This document shows, one piece after another, positions 46,701 through 60,665 of a stretch of DNA of 64,000 nucleotides. Numbering within the stretch: position 1 is the stretch's first letter; every line of letters starts with the position of its first letter. The position numbers were made by a program, and so were the translations under genes. Location of the stretch: the NCBI RefSeq assembly GCF_014633365.1, contig NC_068346.1:15087030-15151029 (forward strand), in the 5' to 3' direction. This DNA is from Diospyros lotus (lineage: Eukaryota; Streptophyta; Magnoliopsida; Ericales; Ebenaceae). The notes below the pieces were generated by a model, which worked only from the letters and a program-made list of their open reading frames with translations, was not told where the DNA came from and ran no database searches.

Positions 46701-46820
46701 ACACACTATTGGCATCAAGAATTCACTGTTTGGACGGTCATTAAGTTCAATGTACAAGCTTAATCCTGAAATATTGAGGTATGTAAATAATATATATATA
46801 TATATATATGTTGCTCGTGT

Positions 46821-46924
46821 CTCATTATTGTTGGCCATTTTTACATTGGAGTTTAAAGCTCATTATATCCGTCTCATTATCGTTGGCCATTTTTACATTG
46901 GAGTTTAAAGCTCATTATATCCAC
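46821..46924. repeat. 52-bp tandem duplication
   Basis: CTCATTAT(T/C)GTTGGCCATT and the next ~32 bases occur at 46821 and at 46873 with one difference. A TA microsatellite (46790-46810) precedes it. No gene nearby. Confidence 0.85.
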
Positions 46925-48159
46925 ACCTCTTCTAATGAGGAGACAAGACATGACTAATGACATTATTATCAAGTATGATTCCTAACATTACTTTTAGTTA
47001 ACGTTTATTAAAATGAATAAGATAAGGTTGTATCAAGATAATTTATCTATAACGTTTGAGTGTCACAATGGTGGTGGAAACAAGAATTTGTCACCAGAAA
47101 AAAGTGTCACAATGGTGGTGGGATTGTTCGAATCCAGCTAACTCCTGACAGTGGGCGATGCTGTGGCGGCGATGGCCTCATAACTGCAACTATGGCTTTG
47201 GACTTGACCTCCAGACTACAGTGGCGACTATTTGTCATGGCGATGATGATCGCAGTCTTTTCATCTTCCTAACGTTGGAGATTAGCTGCGAGGGGGCATT
47301 GGTTGACCAGTGAGAACAACCGAGTGCTAGGTGGTTACGGATTACCATAACAACGATGACGGCACCACGATGGTGGCCACCTTCTCCAATGATGAATAGC
47401 GCATGAACGGCGGCGCGATGGTGGCCACTGCCCTTAATGTCTCCTTGCTACAGGTTGAAGAAGAATAGAAGGAGCCCTCTTTGGGTCATGGGCTAAACTG
47501 ACCCAAAGCTAGTTATAAGTCCAAGGGCTCGTAGCTTCCTGAGTATTGGGTTGCGTTATAATCAAGTTATTGGGTTGCCCATTAAATAAAAGAAGATAAA
47601 AAAAAAAACTCAATATTTTTTAAGGGATTGAAAAAAATAAAATAAAATAAATACATAGCATGATTAATTCCAGAAAATTATTCATGTACATGATTTTTTT
47701 TTTTTTTGGAAATTTAATTTTCTGTCTCTACATGAAAATTATGATATTATCTTGGCAAGTAATAATTTGCATGTTCTCAAATTAATTAATCTAGATATTT
47801 ATTGGAAATGCTACAAAATTTTAAAATAAATCTTGTTGAACTTAGAGAGGAATACTAGGGTCTATCTACACTTCAATTTTAATATTTGAGCATAATTATA
47901 AATTTAATTGATTAAATTGTGTTTTAATACTTCCTATAATTGTATATTAAATAAATTAGAATGTACATATGCTCAATTTTGATCTCCTAATTCATAATGG
48001 ATTTTGTTTTCCTAATTTATGTTAATAGTTGTAAGTACTTTTGTATGTGCTTAATTACAAAATAATTTCTATGCGATTTATGTTTGTATTTATGATCTCA
48101 AAAAATGTTATTATCAATCTTAATAAGTGAGATAAACTAGATAAAAATAAATAATAGTA
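46925..48159. other. Unassigned region, partly GC-rich, no gene supported
   Basis: The part at 47050-47480 is GC-richer with repeated GGTGG/GGCGG words and small frames (for example 47060-47272), but none shows a family motif or conserved frame. The rest is AT-rich. Confidence 0.45.
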
Positions 48160-49735
48160 TGATTAAGCCAAATAAAAATTCTCCAACATATCAAATAGAG
48201 CTCCCATCTTACCAAACCTATTAAAAGAATGATTGTTACACATGCTTTATGATGTTAAGCAACATGCACATGATCTAATTAAAGAGTTTAAAAAATACAA
48301 AATAATAAAAGAGATGTGGATTATTCTAAAAACTAAATATGGTGGTACGAGCATTTTATAGTGTGGAGTTTGACCCTAAAATTTGACATGTATAAGATGT
48401 TCGCCATTGTGACAGTGCGCGAGCATCTAAGAATGATGTCAAATGTGATTTATGATTTAAAGGCTGCCTTATTAATGAGCACCAAGTCTTAGCTATCATC
48501 TATTCTCTTCTAACTCTTGGGATCACATGAAGCTCTTATAGACACATAATGTGAACATTAAAACGTTTGGATATGCATTGTGACAACTTGAGCTTAAAGC
48601 ATAGCGCCTAGAAGCAAAAGGTAATATTGTTTTTCTCACAAAGTCAAAATAGCATAACACATTTGGGGCTAAGCAAAACAATCTAGAAAAAAAGACTCCC
48701 AAAGACAAAGATTTCGTTCCAAGAAAGAAAAGACCACCAACCATCATAGAGGGAAGCGTGGTGCAGGCATTAGAAAGGCAATGAATGCTTGCTATAATTA
48801 TGACAAGCTTGGATACTTCACTCATGACTAAGCCGACGAAAAAAAAAGGTACTTCTTGACCTTGTCTCTTGTACCTATATTTTTGTTTGTATAAATGTGT
48901 TTGTAGCTCATTCTCTCTATGGTTGAATTGTAAACACTAGAGAAGCAAGCCACATAGTGAGACTGTGAAGCTTATGTGGAGTATTGTTAATTTTATAAGG
49001 GATAAAGAATACACATGGGGAACTTCACTAGCGAATAGGTGCTAGGAATTGGTACCTACTAGCTAAAGTTGTGAGATGGTTGCACGTTAGTCCTTCATGA
49101 TGTTCTTTATACTCTAAGAATTAGGTGAAACTTGCTTTCAGTTGTTGCTTTGATTAGATTAGGCTATAAATTTAGTTTATCTTGAGATTGCATTAAAATT
49201 TTTCCTATGGCATCTTTTTATGAGGATCCTCATTTTAATTCTAAATATAATATTTCCTATTTGACTTAGTGTGATGATATTGTGAATGAAAGTATGAAAT
49301 GGCATGTTATATTGGGTTACATTGGGTAAGATCTCATGAAAAGACTACCTAAATAAGACCTATTAGGCTCATTCGCTAAAGTGAAGTTATCTACTTGTGA
49401 ACCTTGCCTAATGGATTAGTCAATCAAGAAACCCTTTGGAAAGTCACAAAGAGCATGCATCCCCCACAAGCTAATTCATTTTGACATCTATGGATCTATG
49501 AATGTTAAGACATAGAATCATAGTTCATATTTTTATCACTTTTATCAATGATTATACGACCTACAAAATAGTTTACTTGACTTCCCAAAAGTTTGAAGCA
49601 TTGAATTGCTTTAGACTCTTTACCTTACTTGAAATGATTAGGTCAATAATGACACAACAAATCTCCCAAATTATTATGGCATTTATCTTTCAAAATAATC
49701 CACAACGGGCTGACAGCCCACAAGCTTTCCACTAG
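48160..49735 (+). pseudogene. Decayed Ty1-copia gag-pol remnant
   Basis: Across several frames: gag core (KEMWIILKTKYGGTS, QVLAIIYSLPNSWDHMK-like, 48310-48540), a zinc-knuckle remnant CYNYDKLGYFTHD (48790-48830), then a GAG-pre-integrase region (KLSTCEPCLMD-like, 49385-49420; KPFGKSQRACIP-like, 49430-49465) and integrase start (FITFINDYTTYKIVYLTSQK, 49530-49600). Frameshifts and stops are frequent and no LTRs were found, so this is an old internal fragment truncated on the right by the Z2 LTR. Confidence 0.7.
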
Positions 49736-50676
49736 TGTAAGGTCATTTCTCCATGAAAGGGACCTCGCAACTAGGGGGAAAGGGGCACTGAGCAGCGAGA
49801 GCTACTCGCTACATGCTAAGGGGCTGCTTTAGGAAATCCCCTTACAACAGTTACTACCTCGTTCAATATGAAGATACTGATGGGAGGATGGTGTGTCATG
49901 TGTTATATGACAAGAAATGTGGTTAGTAGACCTATGGGTGGTTGTTGGAGAACGATCAATCGAATGTGACGCCGATGACTGACCACATATAACGGCCTAT
50001 CTCCATGATATAAAAGCAATTCAAAACCAAACCCCAACAACATATCTCATGAGCTCTCATTAGCAAGCATCATACCACAACACTACCAAACCTCTCTTCA
50101 CATTTTACATTAGCATTAAACATAAATATTTCATCAAAATAAAATTTACGTCCCTTTCAATAGAACATCGAGTCATAAACAAAAACATAAACATACACAT
50201 ACACTCTTTCTAGCTTGAGAACCTAACTAGCTTTAACCACACGACACAAAAGACCACAAGACCTTTTTCTAAGTAAGCTCAGTACACATCTATCCACAAC
50301 AGATTAGCCCTTGTTGGACTCGCCCTCGACCTTATCCTTGCCCTTATTTTAACTAACTTCCATCTTATTTTGACTTTGAATGTTCCAATCTCTTGTTTGT
50401 TCCTTTAACTTCTTAATCTTCCACTTTGACTTCTTAACTTCCCTTAGTGTAAGGATCCCCAACCTGGCAACCTCAGGGAAGCCGAGGTGCAGTCCTTAGA
50501 GAAGAGAAATTGATAAACTAAAACATAGTGGAAGCATAATATGCATAAATAAGCTATCAAGTACGGATGAGACTATACACAATAAGAACCACTAGCCAGT
50601 TGCTAGGGTACTACCATACACAACGACAAAAAGAACAAAATGACATCCTCCCGCACCCAAGAACAACAACGACTCT

Positions 50677-53600
50677 TGTAATACCCGAGAATGTTGGGTA
50701 ATTAAGAAATGAATATTTTATTAGAAAAATAAGATTTAAGGAAAATAGGTATCAAAATAGCCAAAGAAATTGATCGAATCGACTGCCGGGAGTACCCCAG
50801 AGTAGAGATGCCTAAAGAAAATGATATGGCAGTGTCAAGTAATTTGAGATATGATTTATGGCATTGAAAGAATTTGGGTCGGGAATAGTTTTCGGTACAG
50901 CTAAAAATACAACTTCGGGATAGGCTATAAAACGGAATTATTGTAGGGGGCCTCCAGAAAGACAACAGAACCCTGAGGGTATTCATATTTGGTGTGTAGA
51001 AAAACCCTTCAGTGGTTTCAGGAAGAAACTAATGGATTTGAGGCCAAAACAAAGATTCGGGCCAAAGTACAATTTACCGAATTAGCCGGAAAGAGGTCGA
51101 GATGGCGAGTTTGTGGAATCTTCCAAGAATGAATGAAAGTTTTTATGACCTGAGGGACTTAATGGAAATATTATAAAGTTCAAGGGCTTTGTGAAAATGG
51201 GCCAAGGCATAAGAGACAAAGTTGGGTGGGCAAAAGTGCAATATTTGAAACTTGAAGCTAGGAAGCTTCCTGCCATGGCCGAGAGACCAATTCTGGTCAC
51301 CGACAGCGCCTACCGACAATTGGGAATGGAGCCAAATGGGTTGGAGATGCCTTTGGGTCGGGTTTGGGTCGACAATGGGGCATGGGTTGGCCGGAAAATG
51401 AAATTTCCGACCAAGTTTTCGGTCGGATTTTGAAAGCTTCAGAAGTGATGATTACGATCAGTTTTTGCTGCAATTGGGTTGATCCAGGGGCGGTAGGAGC
51501 CTCAGAGGGGTCGGGTTAGCAAGCCTTGAGCATTTGGAAGCTTGGGAAGGCCTATAAATAGAAGTGGCCGAGAAGATGAAGAAAATTAATTTCTTCGATT
51601 CGAAAGTTTGTGAATGAATTGAGAGCAACGGATAAGGGGATTTTGTTGCCCATGTCTTAAGCTTCGTTCCTGTGAAATTTGAACCATTTTGGTTGAGAGA
51701 TGAGTGAGATCCGAAGCCTCGTCGGAAAAACGAGTTTGGCCGGAAAATAGTTTGGAGCAGTCTGAAAATAGCTCGGTTTGTGGGATTTTTTGGTATCATC
51801 TTATAGAGGGCGAAAAGAGGAAGCCATAGGTTCAAATGGGGGGGTCAATCGGAGGTCGGATGAAGGAGATATGGCCATTAAACCAGAATGCGTCAGAGCT
51901 GGCCGGAATCTGGAGGTTGAAGACAACCGGCGCGTGCAGCACACTCTCCAACTGGGGCCTACGACTGGAGGGGCGTGAGACAACTTGTATGGGTGAGTGA
52001 GGGCGCGTTCGAGCTCAGAAAATTGTGAAATAAATTTCTAAATTCCTCTAAAATCGAGATCTAGGTCCTGTAGAAAAATATTTGAATTTAAAGTTTTTGG
52101 TGTCTCGATTTTAGCATCAAGAAGCCTCATTTTGCATGAAGATGCACCATCCGGGTAATTCCAGTATTTTTATCTTGATGTTCATAGCTTATTATGATTT
52201 GTTGTGAAGAAAGATTGGAGAAAATAGCTTTGGAGGGATTTATTTGGATTTTTAGAGGCCAAAATAAGAGAAAATGGAGAAAATATGGAAATTATGAGAA
52301 AAATAGGTTTTTGATTATTATATGTTGATTAGGGTGCCTTGAGGATTAAAGTGATGTGATTTGTGCAAATTTTGAGGTTGGCACGAAAAAACGAGGTTGG
52401 GCACACAAATCGAGGTAGTGCGCGCTTTTTGAGGTATCCTGATATTTTGTCAAAGGTGAGCAGTTCTAACCCCAAAAATTCATTTTTTCATGTTATTCTC
52501 TTCTTATAAACTTGATTTGATCCATGCAAATGTTTTGCTGCATGTGAATGGTTTTACCTGTGATGGTTGGTTTCATAGGGTTTTGTCCCGAAATGGTTTA
52601 TGCCTGTGCATTGAATTTTTGTGATAAAATTATGTACATGATATGTTGTTTCATATGATCATTGGCGTGTTTTTGGGTTGGGATGTCAACTTATGAGGTG
52701 GCACTTGAAGTGGTAGCACTAGGGAAACGTGCCAAGGGAAAATACCCACTTGTGACAGGGGTTGAAAGTGGACACCACCCTTGCGAGTCGACAAGTGGCG
52801 GGGCTGAGAGTGTACACCACCTCAGACCGGCAAGAGGGGGCTACGAGTGGACACCACCCCAGATGCCTTACGCGGTAGTATTATTTCCAAGGTGGACGTG
52901 GATAGTGTTGATCATCATTTAGCCAGGATTGATGTTGACAGTGCTTCGTAAGTTTTTGAGTGGGAACGTAATGATGATGGGGTGGTTCCTGGGTTCATGC
53001 ATTGATGTTGCTCTCTCTTAAGCTAGGATTATGTTTTGCCAATGTGTCAATGTGGTTGCGTTGCCTTTAGAGAGATTGCATTTCTCCCGATTAGGGTTAA
53101 GTGTTGTGTGGGATTCTCTTGGGCCGGGTTTTGTCATGATATTATGTTGTTTCATATCTTGCATACATTTATGAAAACGTTTTGAACTCTCACTTAAATG
53201 ATTCATTATCTTATGTTGGACTTTTGTTCCTGGAATATTCTAACGTTCCAGGTGGTAGTAGTTGTTCAAAAGGGAAAGGGATTGCTGAGGACTGACGGCA
53301 ACTTGTAGGTGAATCGTAGTATATGTTTCGGATTATATGTATTTCCTTTTGATGATGTCATGTTAAACGATGATGCAATTTTGATATTATGTATAAAATG
53401 GTTTCGATTATGTATTACATCAGGTTTCGATCTATCTTCCACATTTGTTTATGATGATATTACTTGTCTTAGCTTGATGTTTTTAAGTTTGATATGCTGA
53501 GAAGGTAATCGGAATTGTCGGGGAAATTACGAATTTAAGTGTTATGTAATGGATGTGCATGTCTAGGAAAGTTCTGGCTAAGAAAAGACTTAGTACTTAA

Positions 53601-53760
53601 GTGTGTCCGTTTGTGACCCACCTCTCTTTCCTGGGAACTTACCTGGTGTACTATTCACGTACAGACGTTGTGTTTGTGAAAAATAAAAAAATATATCCCC
53701 GAAATTCATGATGGTTTATTCTGCATTTATAACCCCCCTCTATTGGAGTGGGGTGTTACA
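50677..53760 (+). mobile_element. Y: solo LTR with perfect 5-bp target duplication
   Basis: It begins TGTAATACCCGAG, ends GGTGTTACA and is flanked by identical ACTCT (50672-50676, 53761-53765). It is homologous to element X at 9837-12381. An LTR promoter is suggested by TATAAATA (51553-51560). Frames within (51191-51433, 51458-51983, 52662-52922) show no protein family and are not called. The absence of internal retroelement sequence identifies a solo LTR. Confidence 0.85.
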
Positions 53761-54540
53761 ACTCTCCCAAGAGTCTTCGACTAGGATTGTCCTGTACACA
53801 TTCTACCCTGTCTGATCAGACACTACCCTTGACCTTCGTTTTTCCCTTACCTGAAATGATAGAGAGTAAGAGTGAGTCACAAGACTCAGCAAATATAAGA
53901 AAACAAAAAGGCTACAAAGCTGGAGACTACCTTGCCAATATACCCCACCCAAATCATGCCATGAACCACAACTCAAGCTACAAAATAACACACGCAACAA
54001 TACACAAATAATGAATCGAGAGCCCACACATAAGACACGGACCAACACCCAAGGTTCCATACCAACTTGTATACAACCATGAACTGGCTCGTATATCATG
54101 AGCCAAATGCTCCCGAGCCCAAAGCTCATGCAATAATCAAGCCGAAGCTCTCTTGTGAAGTCTTCCCGTCACCCAAGCCCTTGGGACGATCCTCCTATCA
54201 CCCAAGCCTGTGGATGTACATCTCGTGGATAAATCCACCGTGCACAATAGTAACTATGAAATGCAGTATATAAGGATGCAAGGCTATTACAGCATTGACG
54301 ATGATACATAACTTTCATAAGTCACACATCAAGCCATGCTACGCCTACATAGGAATATAGATGTCATGCAGATGCTTTCTAAACGCACACCCACAACACA
54401 CTAACATGCTCATGCCCTTGTGTATTTAATACATGAACCCCCAAAGGCCAACCACCCATGACCATGCAACAATAAAATAAAGTTATAACCATACAAACAC
54501 CATCCAAATACCATCTAGGAACCTATCCCCGCATGGTGAG

Positions 54541-57355
54541 TGTAACGACCCATTAGTAGGTCTAGAACGTTTAATATTCTATGATTTACATTTCTTGAAA
54601 TTTTTGGAAATGATAAAATTCTAATGATATAAATTTCTAGGGATGAGAATAAATTCATTGGGCTTATAATGAAATGGCTAAAAAATTTTATGAGTTGAAG
54701 TAGTGAGTTGGGCCTAATGGGCCTAAATTAATTAGATGGTGGACTCACAAGTGGGCTTATGCCCATTAAGAAATTTAGAGATTTGCATGTGATGAATAAT
54801 TAAATAAATAAATAGAAAATGGGTTAGTAAATGTCATAAAAGGGCATAGCTAATATCGTTCATGTGTGCAATTGGGAGGAGCAAAATTGAAAAATGATTT
54901 GTGGGAGGTGGGGTGGCAAACATCCCCCAAAATTTATCCTTACTTTCTTTTTACTTTTCTTTTTTGTCCCCATGTTCCCTCATTTTCTTCTCTTTTGACT
55001 CCACCCAAATGATTTCTCCTTCTTTTTATTTTTTCTCTTCTTTTTATTCTTCTCCTACTACTTCTTATTCTTATTATTCTTTCTTCTTCTATTACTTTTC
55101 TTCTTTTTCTTTGGTAATAGCTTCAAGTGGTGTAAATTACAGCATTTGACAAGTTTTCTCTTCTCTAAATTTAATCATTTATCAAGGCAAGTTCTTCTTG
55201 CACCATATTTTTATTTTAGTGCAAGCTCCTCAATAATTCTTTCATTGATGCAGGTCTTCTGGTTGTTGTTCTCAGCATTATATATATATATATATCACTA
55301 TATTTATTTTTTGATAACACATCTGGGTCTACTCTTGGTTGAAGTTATTTTAGTGAGTTATTTCTGTATTTTCTATGAGTCTCATTGTGTTCTCAAATGA
55401 GGTTTATTTCACCTAGTGTTCTTCAATGAATGGTATGTATTTTGGTTTAGAGGATGATACGAGACTTTGCTCGTTTCTGTGTCCAAATAAACATTTTTTT
55501 GTGCCCATATCCCACATCATTATCCTCTCAAAATACTCAATTACTTGGCTAATTTCCAGCCACATCTGCCCCCTTTAAATCAAACATCCATATCCCAATT
55601 TATTAGGCTATTATTGCATTGAAAGTGGTGAGAAAATTGCATCAGATTTCAGCAAAAATGCTGAAAATTGGAAGCAATAGCGCAGCCTGCCAGTGTGCGC
55701 CATGTGGCGCGGCTAGCCACGCATAGCAGCCCTCTCTTGGTGCCCGAAATGGCGTCGTCCGTGTGGGTTATAATTAATATAATGTTATATTATATTATAT
55801 ATTATGGTATTTTATTTATATATATATGTATTATATATTACACTAAAGTGACATTAACGTGGAGTAATATGGGGCGATAATAATAATAATAATATTATTA
55901 TAATAGAAGTGAACATGGAATTGGACTAAAAAGGCTAGGGCATGCAATATATATATATGTAATAAAATATTAAAGGAAGGTGGAATTTAAAGTGGACTTG
56001 GTGGAAAAGTAGGGCAGCATATATATAATATTATATGGAGAATCAATTGGAGATGAGGGGGAGGAAAACAGAAGCGGCAGAATAGAAGGAAAGAACTAAA
56101 GATTGAAGTAGTGCGCTGCTACTTTATTGTATTAAATGCCCAATTTAATTTTAATCCTTTTCCTTGAACTACCTCAATTAAAATGTGATTCCCAACAATT
56201 AAACCCGTCGAGACTTTATTCCACATCCACTCATTACATTCTAGCCCACTTCAACAACTTGGGCTATCATCACCCCCCCCCCCCCCCCCCCCCCCCTTGA
56301 TGAATAACCACACACACAAAAAAAATATATTTAATTACATACAATATAATACCAACCTTCCATTTTAAACTAAATAAATTTTCATAAATCCTCCAATAAT
56401 AATACATAAAATATTTTAAGCCCCAGAATAATTTTCTTATTATTATTCTTCCAAAATACCGAGACGTTACATATCATCCGCTTAAGAACTTAAATCATGT
56501 AGGTATATATATATATATATACGTTGTGAGCATGACAGTACTATTGGGAACCTAATATGAAGTGCATAAGTAGCATAATCTCATTATGATGCATCATTTA
56601 TTTATAAGTTAGCGCACTTGATATTTTGCGTAATAAAAAAGGGTACCCTAGGAACGCCTGGCACGGGATGAGGTGGCTATAGCTCGGCAGGTAGTGCTCA
56701 CTATTATTTGTGTATATTTTTAACATGGTGCATTTATGCATGCTTGGCATGATGGCTTACAAGCCCATGGGAATTGTGATATTGTCACGGATAAAGATTT
56801 CACACTTGCATAGTTATACATGATGATATATGGTATTTAACTTGAAATGGATCAAGTCATAAATTATGGGTTTTATATAACTGTTGAGTCCTTGATTACT
56901 CTTTTTGGTGTCACCATATTCTTGAATCTTATTTATCGTTCATTGTTCTCGAACTTGCTAAGCCTTATGGCTCACTTTATCTTCTTTACCATTCTAGGTA
57001 AAGGAAAGACTGTTATTGGGGGTGAGTCCAGTGAGACTAAGGTCCAAAAATAGTAGTGTACAGAGACGCGTCCTATCTTGCAGATCCTTAGTGGTATTTC
57101 GTTGAGGGTTGTAATGAGATGATTTTTTTTTTTTTTTTTTTTTGTTAACTCTCTAGAGGCTTTTAATTATATGTATGGCATTCGCACATAGATTTATGAA
57201 GTATTGGAAATGTATTGGAACTCTAATTATATTCCGTTGCTAGTAATAAAATGAGTGGTTTGTTTTAATATGGTCTTGTTCTATATATCATCACTGTGAT
57301 GACCTCCTTTCGAATATCCTATGCTAGTGAGACTATTCGGGAGTAGGCCCTTACA
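54541..57355 (+). mobile_element. W2: LTR of the W1 family inside Z2
   Basis: Starts TGTAACGACCC and ends GCCCTTACA. It aligns with W1 in several blocks: the pyrimidine-rich block 54940-55130, the GAGTCTCATTGTGTTCTC..GAGG block near 55375, GGTACCCTAGGAACGCCTGGC at 56642, and the terminal 56990-57355. Five-base flanks GTGAG and GTTAT agree at only three positions, so the target duplication is weak. A further insert occupies about 55495-56471. Confidence 0.65.
55495..56471 (-). mobile_element. Putative LTR insert inside W2
   Basis: The W-family alignment is interrupted here. The right border reads GACGTTACA; inverted, TGTAACGTCTCGG resembles the start of Z-type LTRs. The left border is near TGCCCATATCCC. 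It contains GCCATGTGGCGCGGC, AT microsatellites, and a run of 24 C (56273-56296) that may be unreliable in assembly. Confidence 0.35.
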
Positions 57356-58296
57356 GTTATGCATCATTTCACAACAGAATTATAGGGCGATCCAAACCCT
57401 ATAAAATTAAACAAGCGTCCAAGGATAAGGATTTTTAAGCGTAAACCACAGACCGACTAGAAACCAATTGACCGAACAATTAAAGAGTATATGAACTCGC
57501 ATGGAAAGAAGAAGAACTTGCATAAAAGAATAGAGAGCTTGCCAAATGGAAATAGGGTGATAAGAACTTGTCATAGATTTTCGCTTTTGAATTTCTCATA
57601 GTACCAGGGCTATCATCGGCTCAGCTCAAGCTTTTTCTTAATAAAATTTAAGCTTCGAAAGACAAAAGAAATATTTAAATTAAATATTTCCAAGACCACT
57701 TTCTATTTAATTCTAATTAATTTTACATTTACCTTAACCGCGTTGTTCGAATTCTCCACTAAGCTAGCTACCTTTCTCCTCGTTCTCCACTTTCTTCCCC
57801 AACCTCCCCCCCCCCCCCATATTTATAGGCTTGGCCAAAGTAGGAGGTGGCAAAAATGACATGTGCCGGCGTGGAATTGCTCCATTGGTGCAGTAGCAAC
57901 AAGGCCTATGTGGGCCTTGGGTGGCGAAGCCAGTGCACGCATGGCATGGCCGCGCACATGGCTCTAGCGTGGCACCTGAAACAGTGCCATTTTGGGGCCC
58001 TAATGGCTGAAAAAATTCCAACAATTTTTTCCTCCCCGTGCATAGCTCAAACCCGCAACCTCACCCTCAGCCTCGCGCGTGTGTGCCACCCAACCTATAG
58101 CCATCCTCACTTGTATAACCGCATATTTTATATTTAAGATGACCCAGCTACCAATTTTTGAAATTACACTTAAACCCCACAATTCTTGAATATTTTCTAT
58201 TACTTCCACATTCAAAAATACATTAAATTTAATATCCTTCACAAAATTCTTCAAACCATAAATATTCATTAAATCATAGATAAACGGGTCATTACA

Positions 58297-59420
58297 CTTA
58301 GTCTTTTAAGCCACCTTGCACATAATAAAATAATTCTCCAAGTTATTTTCCATATGCTAAGAAACTCCTAGAATAATAACACAAGCTTAATATACTATCG
58401 AGGCATTACACCACATGGCACGGTGGATAATGGTTGACTCATCAGGTTGTGATGATGTGTTGATTTTTAGACTTAAACCAACACGTTTGTTTTGTGCATT
58501 GGTTTACAGGATTTGCTAATGAATCGAACCATCCAATTAGGAGGTGGAAACGTTCATTTATGTGGTTCCGTATTGTTGGAATATGGAGACAGCTATTGGG
58601 AATAGGATCTATCATCCTCGTCGATATTTGATGAGGCAAACATCCTATATGATCTACTATTAATGTGATGAGACAATCCCTGGTCAAGATAAATTGAAAG
58701 TCATGAAAGGTGTTTCTTAAGGTGTCATCTAGTCACATTAATGAGGTCTGACACATAGTTACTAAGTTTGTGAGTGTATAGCTTCTTAACTCTTGCTCAG
58801 TCGGGACATTAGGTGGTTGAAGGATTATAACACACGATAATCGTCAACTATAATAGGTTCACTTAAAGTGAGACTTTACTGTCACCTATAATGTCCTGAA
58901 TTGCTATTAGGTGTTATTCAGGAACTCTCGGAATGTCATCAAAATTTAGAGAAGTTTCAGTAATGGGTCAAGGGGTTGACCAATATCGAAAAGAGTCTCA
59001 GTATTATCTGATTGCCAATAGGTAGTGAACCTAAAAAGTCACACATTATATAGTGTTACATTTGGTATCACCATCGTGTACCCGAAATGTCTCTAAAATG
59101 ATTGCTCAAAAGTTAACCCTTGATCCCCTACCAATAGTGCATAATAAAATTGCATAGTAAAATTGAATGATTGCACAGAATTATTAAGGGGGTGGCAGAT
59201 TTGAAAAGGGGATTGATTTTGGAGAAGAAATAAGAAAAAGGAAAAGGGATTGACAAAAAAGGTAGAACCCTCTACCTCTTCTCTTTCTCCTTACATACGT
59301 GATACTTCCTCTTCTTTTTCTTTCTTTCTACTTCCTATGTCAATATTCTGCTTGTCATAAATTGTACGTCTGAAGGTCACAAGTATAATTTTGAGACGCA
59401 GCCACTACTAATATGCGGAA
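58297..59420. other. Unassigned repeat-like region, no gene
   Basis: Sequence of moderate complexity without a coding frame or a recognisable terminus, probably old retrotransposon sequence. The 81-codon frame at 58442-58687 lacks family features. Confidence 0.4.
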
Positions 59421-59652
59421 CAATACAAAAAAAGAAGGTTTTTAACGAGGAAAAAACTAGTCATTAAAAGTCAATTTTCCATCGTTAAAGAATTTTAAGG
59501 ACAGAAAAATTTTCGTCGTCGCCCGTCGTTAAAACTTTCGTCATTAAAAGTATTAACGATGGAAGAAAAGTACCGTCATTAATATAAGTAGTGAGGGGAA
59601 AAAAGTCTTGTCATTAAAAATAATAATAACGACGAATATTTCCATCGCTATA

Positions 59653-59990
59653 ATAATGTGTATGGTCATTGAAAATAATATTAATGATGGATATTCCCGT
59701 CATTATTGTAATATTTACTGATCACTAAACATAATATCAATAATGAATACTCTCATCATTATTGCAATATTTACCAGTCACTAAACATAATATCAATGAT
59801 GAATATTCCCATCATTATTGCAATATTTACCAATCACTAAACATAATATTAACGCTTAATATTCCTGTCATTATTGCAATATTTATTGGTCCCTAAATGT
59901 AACTAAACGATAAATAATCTAGTTGTTATAACTATATTTATCAGTCACTAAACATAATATCAACGATGAATATTTCTATTATTATATCTA
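59653..59990. repeat. 56-bp tandem repeat near the CACTA terminus
   Basis: The phrase AATATTTAC(C/T)(A/G)(A/G)TCACTAAACATAA recurs with starts near 59709, 59765, 59821 and 59877, each 56 bp apart, and a more diverged unit near 59935. Each unit contains an inverted ATGA..TCAT pair. Confidence 0.82.
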
Positions 59991-60665
59991 TATTTATCTA
60001 TCATTATTACTATTATTACAATTCGAATGACTATTTTTTCTATTATATAAGAATTTATATTGTACCTATTAATTTTAGCAAGAGAGATACTAATAATAAA
60101 AATGTGATTCTCAATAAATTTAGTAAAAACAAGATATATGCAAAATATGATCATTGACATTGATTATATGTACTAATTACAATTATCTTAAAGGCTTCCA
60201 TACGTTCCGCAATCATAAAAAATGATATTACAAGCGTCACTAGAATCCCACAAATGGATCCATGAATTATTATCACAACCAATACCAAGTGTTCTCTACT
60301 CAACTTGTATCGTCAAGTACCTACAGATTGCAAAAAGAGAAAATTATATTACTTATCATCCTCCAGAATAATAGTATTAAACTTCTAACACTATCTCTAC
60401 CCAATAAACTCCATAAAATCATGAATACATTAATCTCACATTTAACACTATCCCTACTCAATAATCAGTATTATTAACAATTAAATAGGTTCAACATTAA
60501 TCTCATGTAGGAGGTTTAAGAATGTAATACCTATTTAATAAAAAGTTGCCAAAAAACTTTCATATGATCTAGCTTTGAACATTGTCCTGCAAAAATTTAA
60601 ACCATTCAATAAAAGAAAAAAAAAAGACTTTAGGATCAAAAGTAATCATGTATCTAAAAATAGTC

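Larger units (their letters stand above)
49736..58296 (-). mobile_element. Z2: LTR of the Z1 family, carrying nested LTRs Y and W2
   Basis: The parts 53761-54540 and 57356-58296 are homologous to Z1 and end at TCATTACA (58296). The left end is tentatively TGTAAGGTCATTTCTCC (49736), which resembles the Z1 start; outer flanks ACTAG and CTTAG match at only three of five bases. Solo LTR Y (50677-53760) and LTR W2 (54541-57355) interrupt it. Long poly-C run at 57799-57812 region. The left boundary is uncertain. Confidence 0.5.

Noticed and set aside
47060..47272. Possible small gene in a GC-richer stretch
   Set aside because: No recognisable motif, and low-complexity repeats explain the composition.
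51458..51983. Frames of 125 and 60 codons in LTR Y
   Set aside because: LTR sequence with a promoter; the frames are not kept in LTR X.
54901..55400. S/F/Y-rich frames of 82-84 codons
   Set aside because: Pyrimidine-rich LTR sequence (W2), matched by similar non-conserved frames in W1.
56273..56296. 24-C run
   Set aside because: Could be real or an assembly artefact; no function can be inferred.
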